DNA from: Limisphaerales bacterium
GTDB lineage: Bacteria; Verrucomicrobiota; Verrucomicrobiia; Limisphaerales; SXTU01
DNA length: 64,000 nt
Direction: 5' to 3'
NCBI GenBank assembly: GCA_009773355.1
Contig: WRPG01000015.1
Location: forward strand, 1 to 64,000
The position numbers were made by a program, and so were the translations under genes. The stretch's first letter is position 1. Every line of letters starts with the position of its first letter. Shown here piece after piece: positions 33,381 through 42,661 of this stretch. The notes under the pieces were generated by a model, which saw nothing but the letters and a program-made list of their open reading frames with translations, had not been told where the DNA came from and made no database searches.

Positions 33381-36300
33381 TCAAGGCTGGCAGGTCTTTT
33401 CCCAATTCGAATCGAAGCCGGACCCTTCGGCAGCCAGGGCACGCAGGTCGTTCCAACACTCGCAGAGCAGCACCGCTGGAACTTCACCGAGCGGCATCCG
33501 GTTCGCCCCCATGCCCGCGCTTTCGCCGGGAATGACCCGCTCGAACGCGAGCCGCTGCAACGCCACAGTGCGGTTCTCCTCGGGCAGCGAGTTGCCGGTG
33601 AACTCGACGACGGCCTCCAGGCCGAGCGTTGGAAACCGCTTGTGGTAGGAATAGAACCAGCCACCGTCCTGCGCCTGGCCGCGCGTGTAGCCGAGCTTGG
33701 TGGCCCGGCCACGCAGCCGGAACGACTCCAGCACATGGCCGAGGAAGTCGGTCAATTCCGTCTCCGCCTTGCACTCCTCGGCCAGGGTGAAACTGGCGGC
33801 GGCGAGCTGGTTGAAGAGCGGCTCTACTTCGTAATCGGCCAGGTGCTGTGTCCAATCCTTCACGACCTCGGCGGACATCAAACTGGCGTGGACGAGATGA
33901 ATGCGGTCCTCCGCGCCGAGGGTGAGCGGCTCGTCCTGCGCGTCGGTGAGCGTGCCGTCGGGCAGCGGACGGAAGAGTTGAGGAGGCTTGCCCTCCCGCA
34001 CCGCCGCCCAGACCAATCGCTGGCAATAGTGGCGCAGGACCGGGTGGCGGTTCAGGAACAACTCCCAGTCCTCGAAGCGCCACTCGCGCTGGGTGCACAT
34101 CGCTTCGTAGAGCCGGTCGCGCTGCAACTGGAGCACCGACTTCAGCTCCTTCTTCGCGGCCGAGAGGGATTTCCTAGCCTGCTCGGCGAGGGCTTCATCG
34201 TCGCCCTGACGCGGGTCGGGCAGCGCGGAGATTTCCTTGCCGTCTGGGTTGAACAGGGTCACGGAGAAGTCCGCGCCCAGCCGCGCGGTGAACTGGCGCG
34301 GGCCGTAATCCAGTGCCATCTCCCCCTGCTCGTCGAAGCCCGCGCTGGGCACGGTGCGGTCAGCCAGCTCGTCGAGCGTCCAGCCCTTGCGCTCGGCGAG
34401 GGCCTGCGCCTGCTTGGTGGCCTCTTCCTGAATGCTCTTCGTGCGAAAGCGCCCGCCAACGGCCAGCATAAGCTGCGTGGCGGTGGGATGCTCCATCCAC
34501 GCGAGGGCCTGGACGAGTGCGCGGCACTGCGCGGCGCGCTGGCCATACCAGTCCTTGAGATAACGCCCGACCACCGGCGCAGCCCCGTTGCCGCAGCACG
34601 CGGCGGCGACGGCGAGGACGCCCTTGGAGCCGATGGCGGAGCCTTTGCAGGCACGGAGAAACTGCGGGAGAAATTCCTCGTAAAACTGCTGCGGAGTTTT
34701 CTGCGGCATCCCCACCAGCGAATGCTGTGACCATTGCGCCCACTGCTGGGCCTGAGCCATTGCCATTCGCTCTGCTTCTGCGCGCGGAATCGGCGCGGTG
34801 TCCTCCGCGAGCCACGCCGTCAGCACAAATTGGCCGAACGCGGCCCGCTCCTCGGGACGGAACAAGTCGCAGTAGCGGCGCAGCAGCGGCCCCGGCTCCG
34901 GGGACTTGAGCTTGCACGAATGGACGAGCAGCCACTTGAGCACCTCCGCGCCCACGCTGCGGCCGTTGTCCGCCCAGTGGACGGACGGCAACTGGTCGAA
35001 GGGAAACCACGCGAGGTCCGACGGCACGCCCTTGGCGAGTCCGGCGACGGCCTCCTTGGCCAGCCGCGAACGGCTGACGAACTTCTCCACCGGCGCGCCG
35101 AGCGCCTCCAGTGCGGACATGAGCGCGCCTTTGGCCGCCTCGTTCTTCTCCCGCTCCAGCGCGGCCAGCAATGGCTCGGTGGCCGCAGCCTCCTGGAGGC
35201 GACCGAGCCAATCTGCTGCAGCAGCGCGGGACTCCGGCGCGCCACCCGTGAGCGCGGCGATGAGGCGCGGCACTTTGTCCGGCGCCCGTTCCAACGCCGC
35301 CTGCGCGAGCGCGCGTTCGGTCTTCGCCCCCAGTGCGAACTCCCACAGCAGCGGTGCAAGTCGGGTGGGCAGGGTGGGGAACATGGCTAGCACGGCGAAA
35401 GCGTTGCGGCGTTCGTCCTTCGCCCACAAGCCCTGCGGAGACGTCAGCGACTCCTCGACCAAATCGAGGTGTTCAGCGAAGTAAGGCCAAACGAGTTCTG
35501 GTTCCCAATTCCATCGCATCGATGACCACCGGGTGACGCGCAACCTTTGAATTCCAAGCGACTGCGGCTCGATGCCGATGGCCCCCATTGCCGCCGCCAG
35601 TTCGCGAAAGCCAACGCCCGGATGGGACTTGCGATACGCGTTGAGCAACGCTTCAGCGAACCAACCAATCGTGTAATCCAACCCTCTGCGAGGATTGAGC
35701 GAGTTCAACAGGTAAAGCAGCCGGACGCAATGGATCGGCTGCAACTCGGGCCGGCGCAGAAACTGGCAGACCGGTGCCCAAGTCCGGTCGCGGTAGTCGT
35801 GAAAGGCGAGTGGCTGTGTGGGCATGGCGTCGTGTGATTTCGGCCCTCTCATGCTGGTCTCCTCGTCCGACAACACATGCTTCTGAAGCAGCACGAAGCC
35901 TTCATGCACTTGGGTCATCGAAGGGACTTGAACAGCGGTGTCCGCCAAACGCCGCACCTCAGCGAAGCATGCTTCCAGTTCCTTGAGCACCTCGGGGCCG
36001 AGCGGAGCATTCGGATTCACTGCGGTCAGTGGTGGCAACTTGGATGCGGAAAGGTCAGCGACCGTAAGGTCTGGTTCCGCCGCTTCCACTGGCTCGGAAG
36101 TGTTCTGGGGTGGCTGGGCGTCCGCACCTGGCTTCGCCGAGGTGCGGGCTCGCTTGGCTTGGCGCTGCACGATGGCCGCCGCCAACGGACGCTGATGCTT
36201 GCCACCCGAGGCGGCGAGCCGTTTGGCATGTTCCATCGCCAACTCTGGTGCTCCTGCGAAAAAGTAGTCCTCAGCCGGGACCCGCAGCGTCTTGCTGGTG

Positions 36301-37076
36301 CCCACCATCAACTCAGCCAGTTGCTCGGCCAGCGCCTGCGGCGGAGCCTTCGCCTTCTTGAGGCGTTCGAGGACGAAGACGCGCCGCCGAGGGTCGGGTT
36401 GACTCAACGCCTCAATCACCGCCTGCGAGTGAACACCAAAACTCTCGGCCAGGCCGCCATTCAATAGCATGCACATCCAAGTGCCCAAGCTCTTCAGGCG
36501 GCTCGGACTATCGAAGAGCAAAGCACGCACGAGCGTGTCTGCCGGATGCCCTTCCAAGACCAACATTTGCTCCACGACGCCTGCGGACAATGCGGCGCAG
36601 GCGTGCTTTTCGGGCGTCCGTGAAACGGAGGCGCGGGTGGACTCCATGATGATGACTTCTAGCCAGACCAGCGCCGGCTTCTCGAAAGTTCCCCAAAGCG
36701 TGCGGCTGTCGTGGCGGGACGCCGCCTCGTAGCACTTCGCCAGCCGAAGCAGAAACGCGGGTGCCAAGCTCACGGCCTCCCGGAAGAACAGATTGCGAGG
36801 AATGACCACCTCAGCTTCGCCCAAGTCGTAGCACGGCACGCAACTCACCTGCATTAACCGTCCCGCGCCAGTCAGGCCGGCCAGCGTCCCAAGCACGTCC
36901 TCCCCTTCCCCATCAAGCACGTAACGCAGCACTTGGCCAGGGAGCGAGCTGTCATACTTCTCCAGTGGCAGGAAATCGCCCGCCAGATGGTTCACCAGCG
37001 GTTCCGGCACTTTGGCGTGATTCTTCCAAGTGCGTTTGCCAGGCAGCCTTTCGAGCCAGTTCAAGATTGCAGCCAT
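33381..37076 (-). CDS. DUF4132 protein with HEAT-like repeats, YehI/MolR-like
   Basis: The protein has 1231 residues. The long N-terminal part is helical and HEAT-like. The DUF4132 region includes VPSAGFDEQGEMALDYGPRQ, FTARLGADFSVTLFNPDGKE, FEDWELFLNRHPVLRHYCQR and, at the C-terminus, KLGYTRGQAQDGGWFYSYHK with LEAVVEFTGN. E. coli YehI (also called MolR) has about this size and fold. Function is unknown. It is followed 1 nt later by the MoxR gene and preceded 4 nt earlier by a second DUF4132 gene. Internal GC and length suggest no truncation. Confidence 0.88.
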   Translation of the reverse strand: MAAILNWLERLPGKRTWKNHAKVPEPLVNHLAGDFLPLEKYDSSLPGQVLRYVLDGEGEDVLGTLAGLTGAGRLMQVSCVPCYDLGEAEVVIPRNLFFREAVSLAPAFLLRLAKCYEAASRHDSRTLWGTFEKPALVWLEVIIMESTRASVSRTPEKHACAALSAGVVEQMLVLEGHPADTLVRALLFDSPSRLKSLGTWMCMLLNGGLAESFGVHSQAVIEALSQPDPRRRVFVLERLKKAKAPPQALAEQLAELMVGTSKTLRVPAEDYFFAGAPELAMEHAKRLAASGGKHQRPLAAAIVQRQAKRARTSAKPGADAQPPQNTSEPVEAAEPDLTVADLSASKLPPLTAVNPNAPLGPEVLKELEACFAEVRRLADTAVQVPSMTQVHEGFVLLQKHVLSDEETSMRGPKSHDAMPTQPLAFHDYRDRTWAPVCQFLRRPELQPIHCVRLLYLLNSLNPRRGLDYTIGWFAEALLNAYRKSHPGVGFRELAAAMGAIGIEPQSLGIQRLRVTRWSSMRWNWEPELVWPYFAEHLDLVEESLTSPQGLWAKDERRNAFAVLAMFPTLPTRLAPLLWEFALGAKTERALAQAALERAPDKVPRLIAALTGGAPESRAAAADWLGRLQEAAATEPLLAALEREKNEAAKGALMSALEALGAPVEKFVSRSRLAKEAVAGLAKGVPSDLAWFPFDQLPSVHWADNGRSVGAEVLKWLLVHSCKLKSPEPGPLLRRYCDLFRPEERAAFGQFVLTAWLAEDTAPIPRAEAERMAMAQAQQWAQWSQHSLVGMPQKTPQQFYEEFLPQFLRACKGSAIGSKGVLAVAAACCGNGAAPVVGRYLKDWYGQRAAQCRALVQALAWMEHPTATQLMLAVGGRFRTKSIQEEATKQAQALAERKGWTLDELADRTVPSAGFDEQGEMALDYGPRQFTARLGADFSVTLFNPDGKEISALPDPRQGDDEALAEQARKSLSAAKKELKSVLQLQRDRLYEAMCTQREWRFEDWELFLNRHPVLRHYCQRLVWAAVREGKPPQLFRPLPDGTLTDAQDEPLTLGAEDRIHLVHASLMSAEVVKDWTQHLADYEVEPLFNQLAAASFTLAEECKAETELTDFLGHVLESFRLRGRATKLGYTRGQAQDGGWFYSYHKRFPTLGLEAVVEFTGNSLPEENRTVALQRLAFERVIPGESAGMGANRMPLGEVPAVLLCECWNDLRALAAEGSGFDSNWEKTCQP

Positions 37077-37080
37077 TGGT

Positions 37081-40062
37081 TTAATCCTGTTCTCCCACTT
37101 TCGCCGCCGTCTCCTTCCCTGCGATCCGCGCGAGGTCGCCGAGCGCCTCGGAGAAGGCGATGGGCGGCACGGCACCGAAGGCCACCAGGCGCGGGTCGGC
37201 GTCGTTGGCCGGCTCGTCATATTCGTAGCCGCCGATTTTCACGCTGCCGGACTTCACGAAGAAGACTTCGCCCAGCGTCACGTCCGAATACATGTCCACG
37301 CCCACATACATGCCTTCCAGCCCGAGGAAGACCTCGACGCCGGCATTCGGAAACGTCTTCCGGTAGAAGCTGATTCCGCCCGCATCGCACACCGAGCCAC
37401 GTCCCCAGCCGAGCCGCTCGGCCCGGCCCTTGAAGGTCATCGCGTTGAGACTGGTGCCGGCCAGCTCCTTGCTGAACTTCAGCGCCGCCTGTTCCGGTTT
37501 CACGGCCACGACGGGCCGGTCAAGCTGCGCGAAGGGCGGCTCGATGTTGTAGTCCGCCAGATGCCGGACCCACGCGGTGCGTGGCTCCGGGGCGAGTTCG
37601 AGCGGATGCACGACGCCCATCTGGCCGGTGGCGGGCAGGGTGAAGGATTCATCCGCCGTGTCCGTGAGCGTGAGGTCGTCCAGCGCGCGGCAGGTGGCGG
37701 TGAGCTTGCCCGTGTCGTCGAAGTGGCCCCAGACCAGCCGCTGCGCGAACGGAACGAGCAGCGGATGCGCGAGGTAAAGCTCCCGCCAGCGAGCCGTCGT
37801 CCAGCGGAACTGCCGGACCGTGAGCGCCTCCATGCGCAGGAGCTGGGCTTTGACGGCTTCCTTCAGGCTGGCCGAAAGTTCCTTGAACTCCGCCTTCACG
37901 TCGGCGGGCGCGCTGTCCGGCAGCTTGGCAACTTTCTTGCCGGTGGCCGCATCGCGGAAGGCGAACTTGAAGTCGGAGCCAAGGCGGACTTCCACCTGGG
38001 TCTTGCCGCAGGGAATAAGGCGGGGCTTCCCCGGTTCAAACCCGAGCCAGGGCACCACGCGATCGCCAAGTTCCTCCGGGGTCAGCCCGCGCGCGGCGGC
38101 GGCCTCCGCGAAAGCTTCGGTGGCGGCCTTGCCGATGTTCTTGAACTTGCTGCGATAGCGGATGGTCAGCGCATCCACGGCCAGCAGCGCGGTGTCCGAG
38201 CCGAGCAGCGCGAGGGCCTGCACGGCGTATTCGGAGAGCTTGCCACGCGCGGCCTCGGCCCAGTCGCGAATCTGACGCGTGAGCAGTGGCACGAGCCGGT
38301 CGTCGCCCAGTAGGGCGGCGAAGGCGAGCGCCCAGCGATGCTCGGAATCCGCGCCCGCACCCTGCCACGAGTGCAGGACGGCGAGCGCGAGGTCACCGCT
38401 GGTCTCGCGGTCAATGAGCGAGTAGAGCGGGCGGGCCTCGAGGTCGGCGCGGATGTCCTTCACGCGGCTCTGCCGGTGGAGCAAGTAGAGCAGCGCATCG
38501 GCGTCGAGCGGTTTGCCGGACTTGAGCTTGGCGGCGGGTAGCTGCTTCACGGCGAGCCACTTCGCCGGCGGGCCGTCAAGCTTGGCGAGAGTCGCCTTCA
38601 TGCGGCGCTTCAGCTCGGCGGGATCAGCATCGGTGCCGCCGCCGGCCTTTTCGAGCGCGAGGAGAATGGCGTCGCGCACGTCGTCGTTCTCCTCGTCATC
38701 GAGCCGGTCGCGCAGAGCGGCGAGGGCGGCGGGGGTGCCGATGGCTTTGAGCCAGCTTGCGGTGGCGATGCGGGTGTCCGCCTTCTTCGCGGCCCAAAGT
38801 TCCTTCGCCCGGGTGAGCCGCGACACGCCGAGGCGGGCGAGCGTGGCGGCGGTGGCCTCGCGCACACCCCGGGACTTGTGCGCGAGCAACGGCCAGAGGT
38901 CGGCCTCGACGCGGGCAAGGTCGAAGTCCGCCGCCAGTCGCACCGCGCGGGCTACGGCGACGCCGTCGGCACCAGCGAATGCGGTGCGCAAATGCCCCGC
39001 GATCGCCTTCGCTTGCATGGGCTCCTTCAGTGCAATCCAATGTTCGAGGGCGCGCACTTGCACGTCGCCTTGGTCGGAGGCGAAGCAGGCGGCGAGGAGC
39101 GGAACGGCGTCTTTGGCGAAGCGCTTCACCACGGCATCCAGCACGGTGCTCTTGTAGTCGCATTGGTTCTTTCGGCGCCACTTGTCCGTGCTCAGTTCTC
39201 CGCCCAAGTAACGCTCAATCGCGACGCGATGCCGCAAGCCGGACCGTTCCACCAAAGCGATGGCCGCGTCGGCGGCCTGGCACCAGGCGTCCCGTTCGCC
39301 CAGCACGGCGAGGGCGGTCTGCTCGAACAACTCCATGAACCGACCGGGGTGGGCGGTGGCGAGCGCGTTCGCGATGCTGAGCCGGTCGCTTTCGGAGCGG
39401 TGCTCCTTGGCGGCTTGGGCGGCGAGTGTGAAGTCAGCTTCCTCTCCGCTGGTCGCCAAGGCCAGCCAGGCGGCTTCGCGCACCTCGTTGAACTGGCCGC
39501 CAGACACAGCTTGGGCAACGATGCGGCGCAGGCGTCCGGGCGCATCGCGCCGGACCAGTTCAACCACCGACTTCTCCCCACATCCGTCCCAAGACTCCTT
39601 CAGGCAGGCAAAGAGTTGTGCGTCGTCCAGCTTCAGAAGTAACTCACCAAAAGGCGTCGGGTGCGCTGCGGATGTGCTGGCGGGAAGCCACTTGACCAAC
39701 TTGGGGGCGAGATCGACCAAGGTGAAATGCCGTTGACGAAGCGCGCCCGCTGCCAGCGCCAGCCGGGACGCTTGCACCGCGGGCAAGGCGGCCCACTTCC
39801 CGATTGAGGTGGCCAGCAAGCCCGGATCACGCAAGGCAACACAAAGTTCCCAAAGTCGCCGCAGCACCGGGGAGTCATCGGGTTCATGTTCGGCGGCGAA
39901 GGCCAGAAAGCTTAAGGCCCAGTTGGCTCCTTGCTGGTTGGAGCGGGCCAACGTCTGGAGGTTCCCGCAGGTCAGAAACTCTGCCAGTGCCGCTCTGGAA
40001 TAGGGAGCGTAGCCTAAGTTGCTCTCAGACGCCTTGGCGAGTGCTTCAAGAATGGCAGACAT
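37081..40062 (-). CDS. DUF4132 protein with HEAT-like repeats, second copy
   Basis: The protein has 993 residues. HEAT-like helical repeats in the first 600 (KSRGVREATAATLARLGVSR, IATASWLKAIGTPAALAALR) are followed by a DUF4132 C-terminal part with VVPWLGFEPGKPRL, EVRLGSDFKFAFRDAATGKK, RWRELYLAHPLLVPFAQRLV and RLGWGRGSVCDAGGISFYRK. It parallels the next gene closely in its last 400 residues but is shorter, so the two form a diverged tandem pair. It is the first gene of the yeh-like operon; 178 nt upstream is the end of nadR. ATG at 40062. Confidence 0.88.
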   Translation of the reverse strand: MSAILEALAKASESNLGYAPYSRAALAEFLTCGNLQTLARSNQQGANWALSFLAFAAEHEPDDSPVLRRLWELCVALRDPGLLATSIGKWAALPAVQASRLALAAGALRQRHFTLVDLAPKLVKWLPASTSAAHPTPFGELLLKLDDAQLFACLKESWDGCGEKSVVELVRRDAPGRLRRIVAQAVSGGQFNEVREAAWLALATSGEEADFTLAAQAAKEHRSESDRLSIANALATAHPGRFMELFEQTALAVLGERDAWCQAADAAIALVERSGLRHRVAIERYLGGELSTDKWRRKNQCDYKSTVLDAVVKRFAKDAVPLLAACFASDQGDVQVRALEHWIALKEPMQAKAIAGHLRTAFAGADGVAVARAVRLAADFDLARVEADLWPLLAHKSRGVREATAATLARLGVSRLTRAKELWAAKKADTRIATASWLKAIGTPAALAALRDRLDDEENDDVRDAILLALEKAGGGTDADPAELKRRMKATLAKLDGPPAKWLAVKQLPAAKLKSGKPLDADALLYLLHRQSRVKDIRADLEARPLYSLIDRETSGDLALAVLHSWQGAGADSEHRWALAFAALLGDDRLVPLLTRQIRDWAEAARGKLSEYAVQALALLGSDTALLAVDALTIRYRSKFKNIGKAATEAFAEAAAARGLTPEELGDRVVPWLGFEPGKPRLIPCGKTQVEVRLGSDFKFAFRDAATGKKVAKLPDSAPADVKAEFKELSASLKEAVKAQLLRMEALTVRQFRWTTARWRELYLAHPLLVPFAQRLVWGHFDDTGKLTATCRALDDLTLTDTADESFTLPATGQMGVVHPLELAPEPRTAWVRHLADYNIEPPFAQLDRPVVAVKPEQAALKFSKELAGTSLNAMTFKGRAERLGWGRGSVCDAGGISFYRKTFPNAGVEVFLGLEGMYVGVDMYSDVTLGEVFFVKSGSVKIGGYEYDEPANDADPRLVAFGAVPPIAFSEALGDLARIAGKETAAKVGEQD

Positions 40063-40240
40063 GGAGGGTGGGGGTTGAAACCGCAGGCCTTGCGCTTTTC
40101 CGCACGAGACAAAGCCCGCAGTATTCGCAGGTGGCGGGCGCAGTTGAACTCAGGTGCGGTGGCATGGCACTGCTTGGCGTTTGTGAACGCGGAGGAATTA
40201 CCAAAACGCCACCGGCAGCGCCAGCCCCTTGATGATGAAA

Positions 40241-41239
40241 TCAACTCACCGCCGAGGGCGGCTGCCACGCGGAGGCGCGAAACAGCTCTTGCACGGCTCG
40301 CAGCGCCTCCGCCAGCCGTTGCGCGTGCGGCCCGCGCAGCAGCCGCCACGGCACGGGCTGCGCGGCGAGCTCGGCCTCGAACCAGCCGTGCATTTCGTGC
40401 CGGATGTGTTCCCCATCCCGCAAGCCATCTTGGGCGAAAGGGATTTCATCGCCCGTGAGCAGGTAGAGGTCGCAGCGGCCTTGGCGGGCAATCTCGGCAA
40501 CGGCTGGACTGTGCGTGCCTAGATAGCGGCGATGCCAGATAACGGTCGCAAAGGCGTTGGTGTCACACACCAACACCCGGTTAGCCGCACACGCGGCGGC
40601 ATCCTCCCGTCGAGCCTGCTCGCGGGCGATGGCTGTAAACTCTTCCGTGTGCCAATGCACTTCGTTCCGCGCAGCCTTGCGCGCCGAGTATTCGCGGCCG
40701 AACTCGGGCACCCAGACAGTTCCGAGCCGGTGGGCGAGCGCCTCGGCGAGGGTGGTGGTGCCGGTGGATTCCGCACCGAGCACACAGACGCGCTGGGCGA
40801 ACCAGCCTTGCACCGGCGGTTCGAGGAAATCCCAATGCACAAACGGATCGCCGCGCACGGCCGTGCCCGAGACCGGCACCCGCCTGCGCGCCTGGTCCAC
40901 CAGCACATGGCGGCTGCCCATCAACGCGGCGTAGCGCTCCCCGTAGTCCTCGGACGTGAACACCGCGTCGGGCGCGCCCCCCAGCCAGCGGAGGGTGTTC
41001 TCCGCCCACACGCGGGAATCCTGAGCGTCGTAGCGGTCGTCAATGAGCATGACCTCGGCGTGGGGATGGATGTCCCGCAGCCAGGCGGCGCGCCGCTCCC
41101 CCGGAATCAGATCGCAGGGTTTGCCGCACACGATGACCACCACGCGCGCGGACTGTTCAGTGGCCGTGTCAATGAGGAGCTTGTGCCCGTGGTGCGGCGG
41201 GAGGAATTTTCCGATGACCAGTCCCAGTCCGATTTTCAT
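40241..41239 (-). CDS. nadR: NadR-like NMN adenylyltransferase / ribosylnicotinamide kinase
   Basis: The protein has 332 residues. N-terminal GLVIGKFLPPHHGHK holds the HxGH nucleotidyl-transfer motif, with AENTLRWLG and VSGTAVRGDP following as in NMNAT domains. The C-terminal kinase half begins with VCVLGAESTGTTTLAEAL, a Walker A-like loop, and has VPEFGREYSARK. The two domains turn imported nicotinamide riboside into NMN and then NAD. It lacks the E. coli NadR N-terminal repressor helix-turn-helix. It overlaps pnuC as ATGA, giving a transport-plus-salvage operon that would replenish NAD used by KptA and other NAD-dependent chemistry nearby. Confidence 0.93.
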   Translation of the reverse strand: MKIGLGLVIGKFLPPHHGHKLLIDTATEQSARVVVIVCGKPCDLIPGERRAAWLRDIHPHAEVMLIDDRYDAQDSRVWAENTLRWLGGAPDAVFTSEDYGERYAALMGSRHVLVDQARRRVPVSGTAVRGDPFVHWDFLEPPVQGWFAQRVCVLGAESTGTTTLAEALAHRLGTVWVPEFGREYSARKAARNEVHWHTEEFTAIAREQARREDAAACAANRVLVCDTNAFATVIWHRRYLGTHSPAVAEIARQGRCDLYLLTGDEIPFAQDGLRDGEHIRHEMHGWFEAELAAQPVPWRLLRGPHAQRLAEALRAVQELFRASAWQPPSAVS

Positions 41240-41952
41240 CCAGCGCTTCCTTTGCTCGGGCACCGTCGCAACCATTCGCGCAGACCGGCGAGGCACATCA
41301 GCAGGAACACCCCGTAGAGCACTGCGGTGAGCGGCAGCCCCCGGCTCAAGTAGAGCGGGACATAGAGGATGTCGGCGGCGATCCAGAAGAACCAGTTTTC
41401 GAGCCGTTTGCGGCAGAGCAGGTATTGGGCGGCCAGGCTGAGCGCCGTGGTGACGGCGTCGCCCAGCGGGGCAGCGCCGTTGGCAGCGAACAGCACGCAC
41501 ACCAGCGCCCACGTTCCCAACGGGACGGCGAGCGCGAGGGCGACCCACTCCGTCTTCGTTGTCCGGGTGATGGCAAGGGGAGCATCCCGGCGACCATGCA
41601 CCCAGTTCCACCAGCCGTAGAGGCCAAGGCCGAGGTAAACAACTTGCAGCCCCATGTCCGCATAAAGCCGTCCCTGTAAAAACAGAATGAAGAAGAAGAC
41701 GTTGTTCGCGAGGCCGACGGGCCAGTTCCAGACATGCTCCCGCACCACGAGCCAAACGCAGACGCCGCCAGTTGCGAATCCCAACGCCTCGGTCAAAGCG
41801 ATGGACCACCAACCGAGCAACGAGGCTGCCAACGTGATCGTCGAACCCGCAAACATCACCAGCCACTCTGCGGGCGCGAGTGTCGGCTGGGCGAGCGCGC
41901 GGCCGGGTGCCGGCTCCGCCCCCAGCGCCCCGCAAACAGGTTTCGAATCCAC
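41236..41952 (-). CDS. pnuC: Nicotinamide riboside transporter PnuC
   Basis: The protein has 238 residues with about seven transmembrane helices (ALGFATGGVCVWLVV, GLANNVFFFILFLQ, VVYLGLGLYGWWNWV, WVALALAVPLGTWALVCVLF and others). The Trp/Asn-rich signatures NWPVGLANN and YGWWNW and the late CRKRLENWFFWIAAD motif mark the PnuC family. It imports nicotinamide riboside by facilitated diffusion, driven by phosphorylation by NadR, encoded next. ATG at 41952 gives a 30-residue cytoplasmic N-terminus; an internal Met near 33 is an alternative start. No palindrome like that at 12868 is seen upstream. Confidence 0.93.
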   Translation of the reverse strand: MDSKPVCGALGAEPAPGRALAQPTLAPAEWLVMFAGSTITLAASLLGWWSIALTEALGFATGGVCVWLVVREHVWNWPVGLANNVFFFILFLQGRLYADMGLQVVYLGLGLYGWWNWVHGRRDAPLAITRTTKTEWVALALAVPLGTWALVCVLFAANGAAPLGDAVTTALSLAAQYLLCRKRLENWFFWIAADILYVPLYLSRGLPLTAVLYGVFLLMCLAGLREWLRRCPSKGSAG

Positions 41953-42661
41953 GCGGCGATGCTAGCAGCACCGGGCGTTCGTTTCATCTGAGATGTGGTT
42001 TTCCAGATCAACGCCGCCTTCGAGTCAGATTTCGTCGGCCAACCCGCTGCCATCGGAGGCTGACGGCAGCCGAGCGCGAGCACTTCACAATGGAATTAAC
42101 ATCCGCAAAGGAAATGACCTTGTCCGGAAACAATCCGCAAGCGAGCGACCCACTCGCATCGTAGTAGGTTAGCGGCCAACTCCGGGCCAGACCTAATTCA
42201 TCACCTCACCCAATGGGCCGCGATTCTGTTCGTGATCTGTCAAGCGAGTAGTGGGCGAGTAGTAATGGAGTAGAGACGAATTCTGGAGGAGTAGGTGGAG
42301 GCGGAGGTCGGAAATGACAGCGGACTGCCGAGAACCGGGGTTAAAACGACCTATTTCACGGGCAATTCAAGCTAATCCTCGCCAAGCCGGACGTAGCATT
42401 ATTGAGCTGCTTGGTATTCGTTCAGCTTGAGGTGCGGACACAGTTTTGAGTCTCCCTTTTGCCGTGTGTGGCGTCTTCTGCGACTTGCAATCAATCACCA
42501 CGCATGACGCTCCGCTAATTGCTCCCAACCGCCGTTGCCTTGTTCTGGCTCACGCTTCCACTCGTCAGATCCGCGCAGGCTCCGGCGGCGAACGCGGCGG
42601 CGCGGCGCGGCCACAGCCGCCTGAGCTTCCGACTGTGGCACGGCCACCAGTGCCGCTCACT
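41953..42661. other. 709-bp intergenic region
   Basis: No convincing gene is seen on either strand; the frames present are short, or antisense extensions of the AbiEii-like gene. Its GC is lower than in flanking genes. It includes the GAGTAG iterons listed separately. Confidence 0.6.
42246..42294 (+). repeat. GAGTAG iterons in helical phase
   Basis: GAGTAG occurs at 42246, 42257, 42268 and 42289, that is at spacings of 11, 11 and 21 nt, close to one, one and two DNA turns. This suggests a cooperative protein-binding array or a decayed iteron set. No adjacent gene start explains it. Confidence 0.5.

Noticed and set aside
42244-42296. GAGTAG iterons as a plasmid replication origin
   Set aside because: Only four short copies, no rep gene, DnaA boxes or AT-rich unwinding region nearby; kept as an unexplained repeat.
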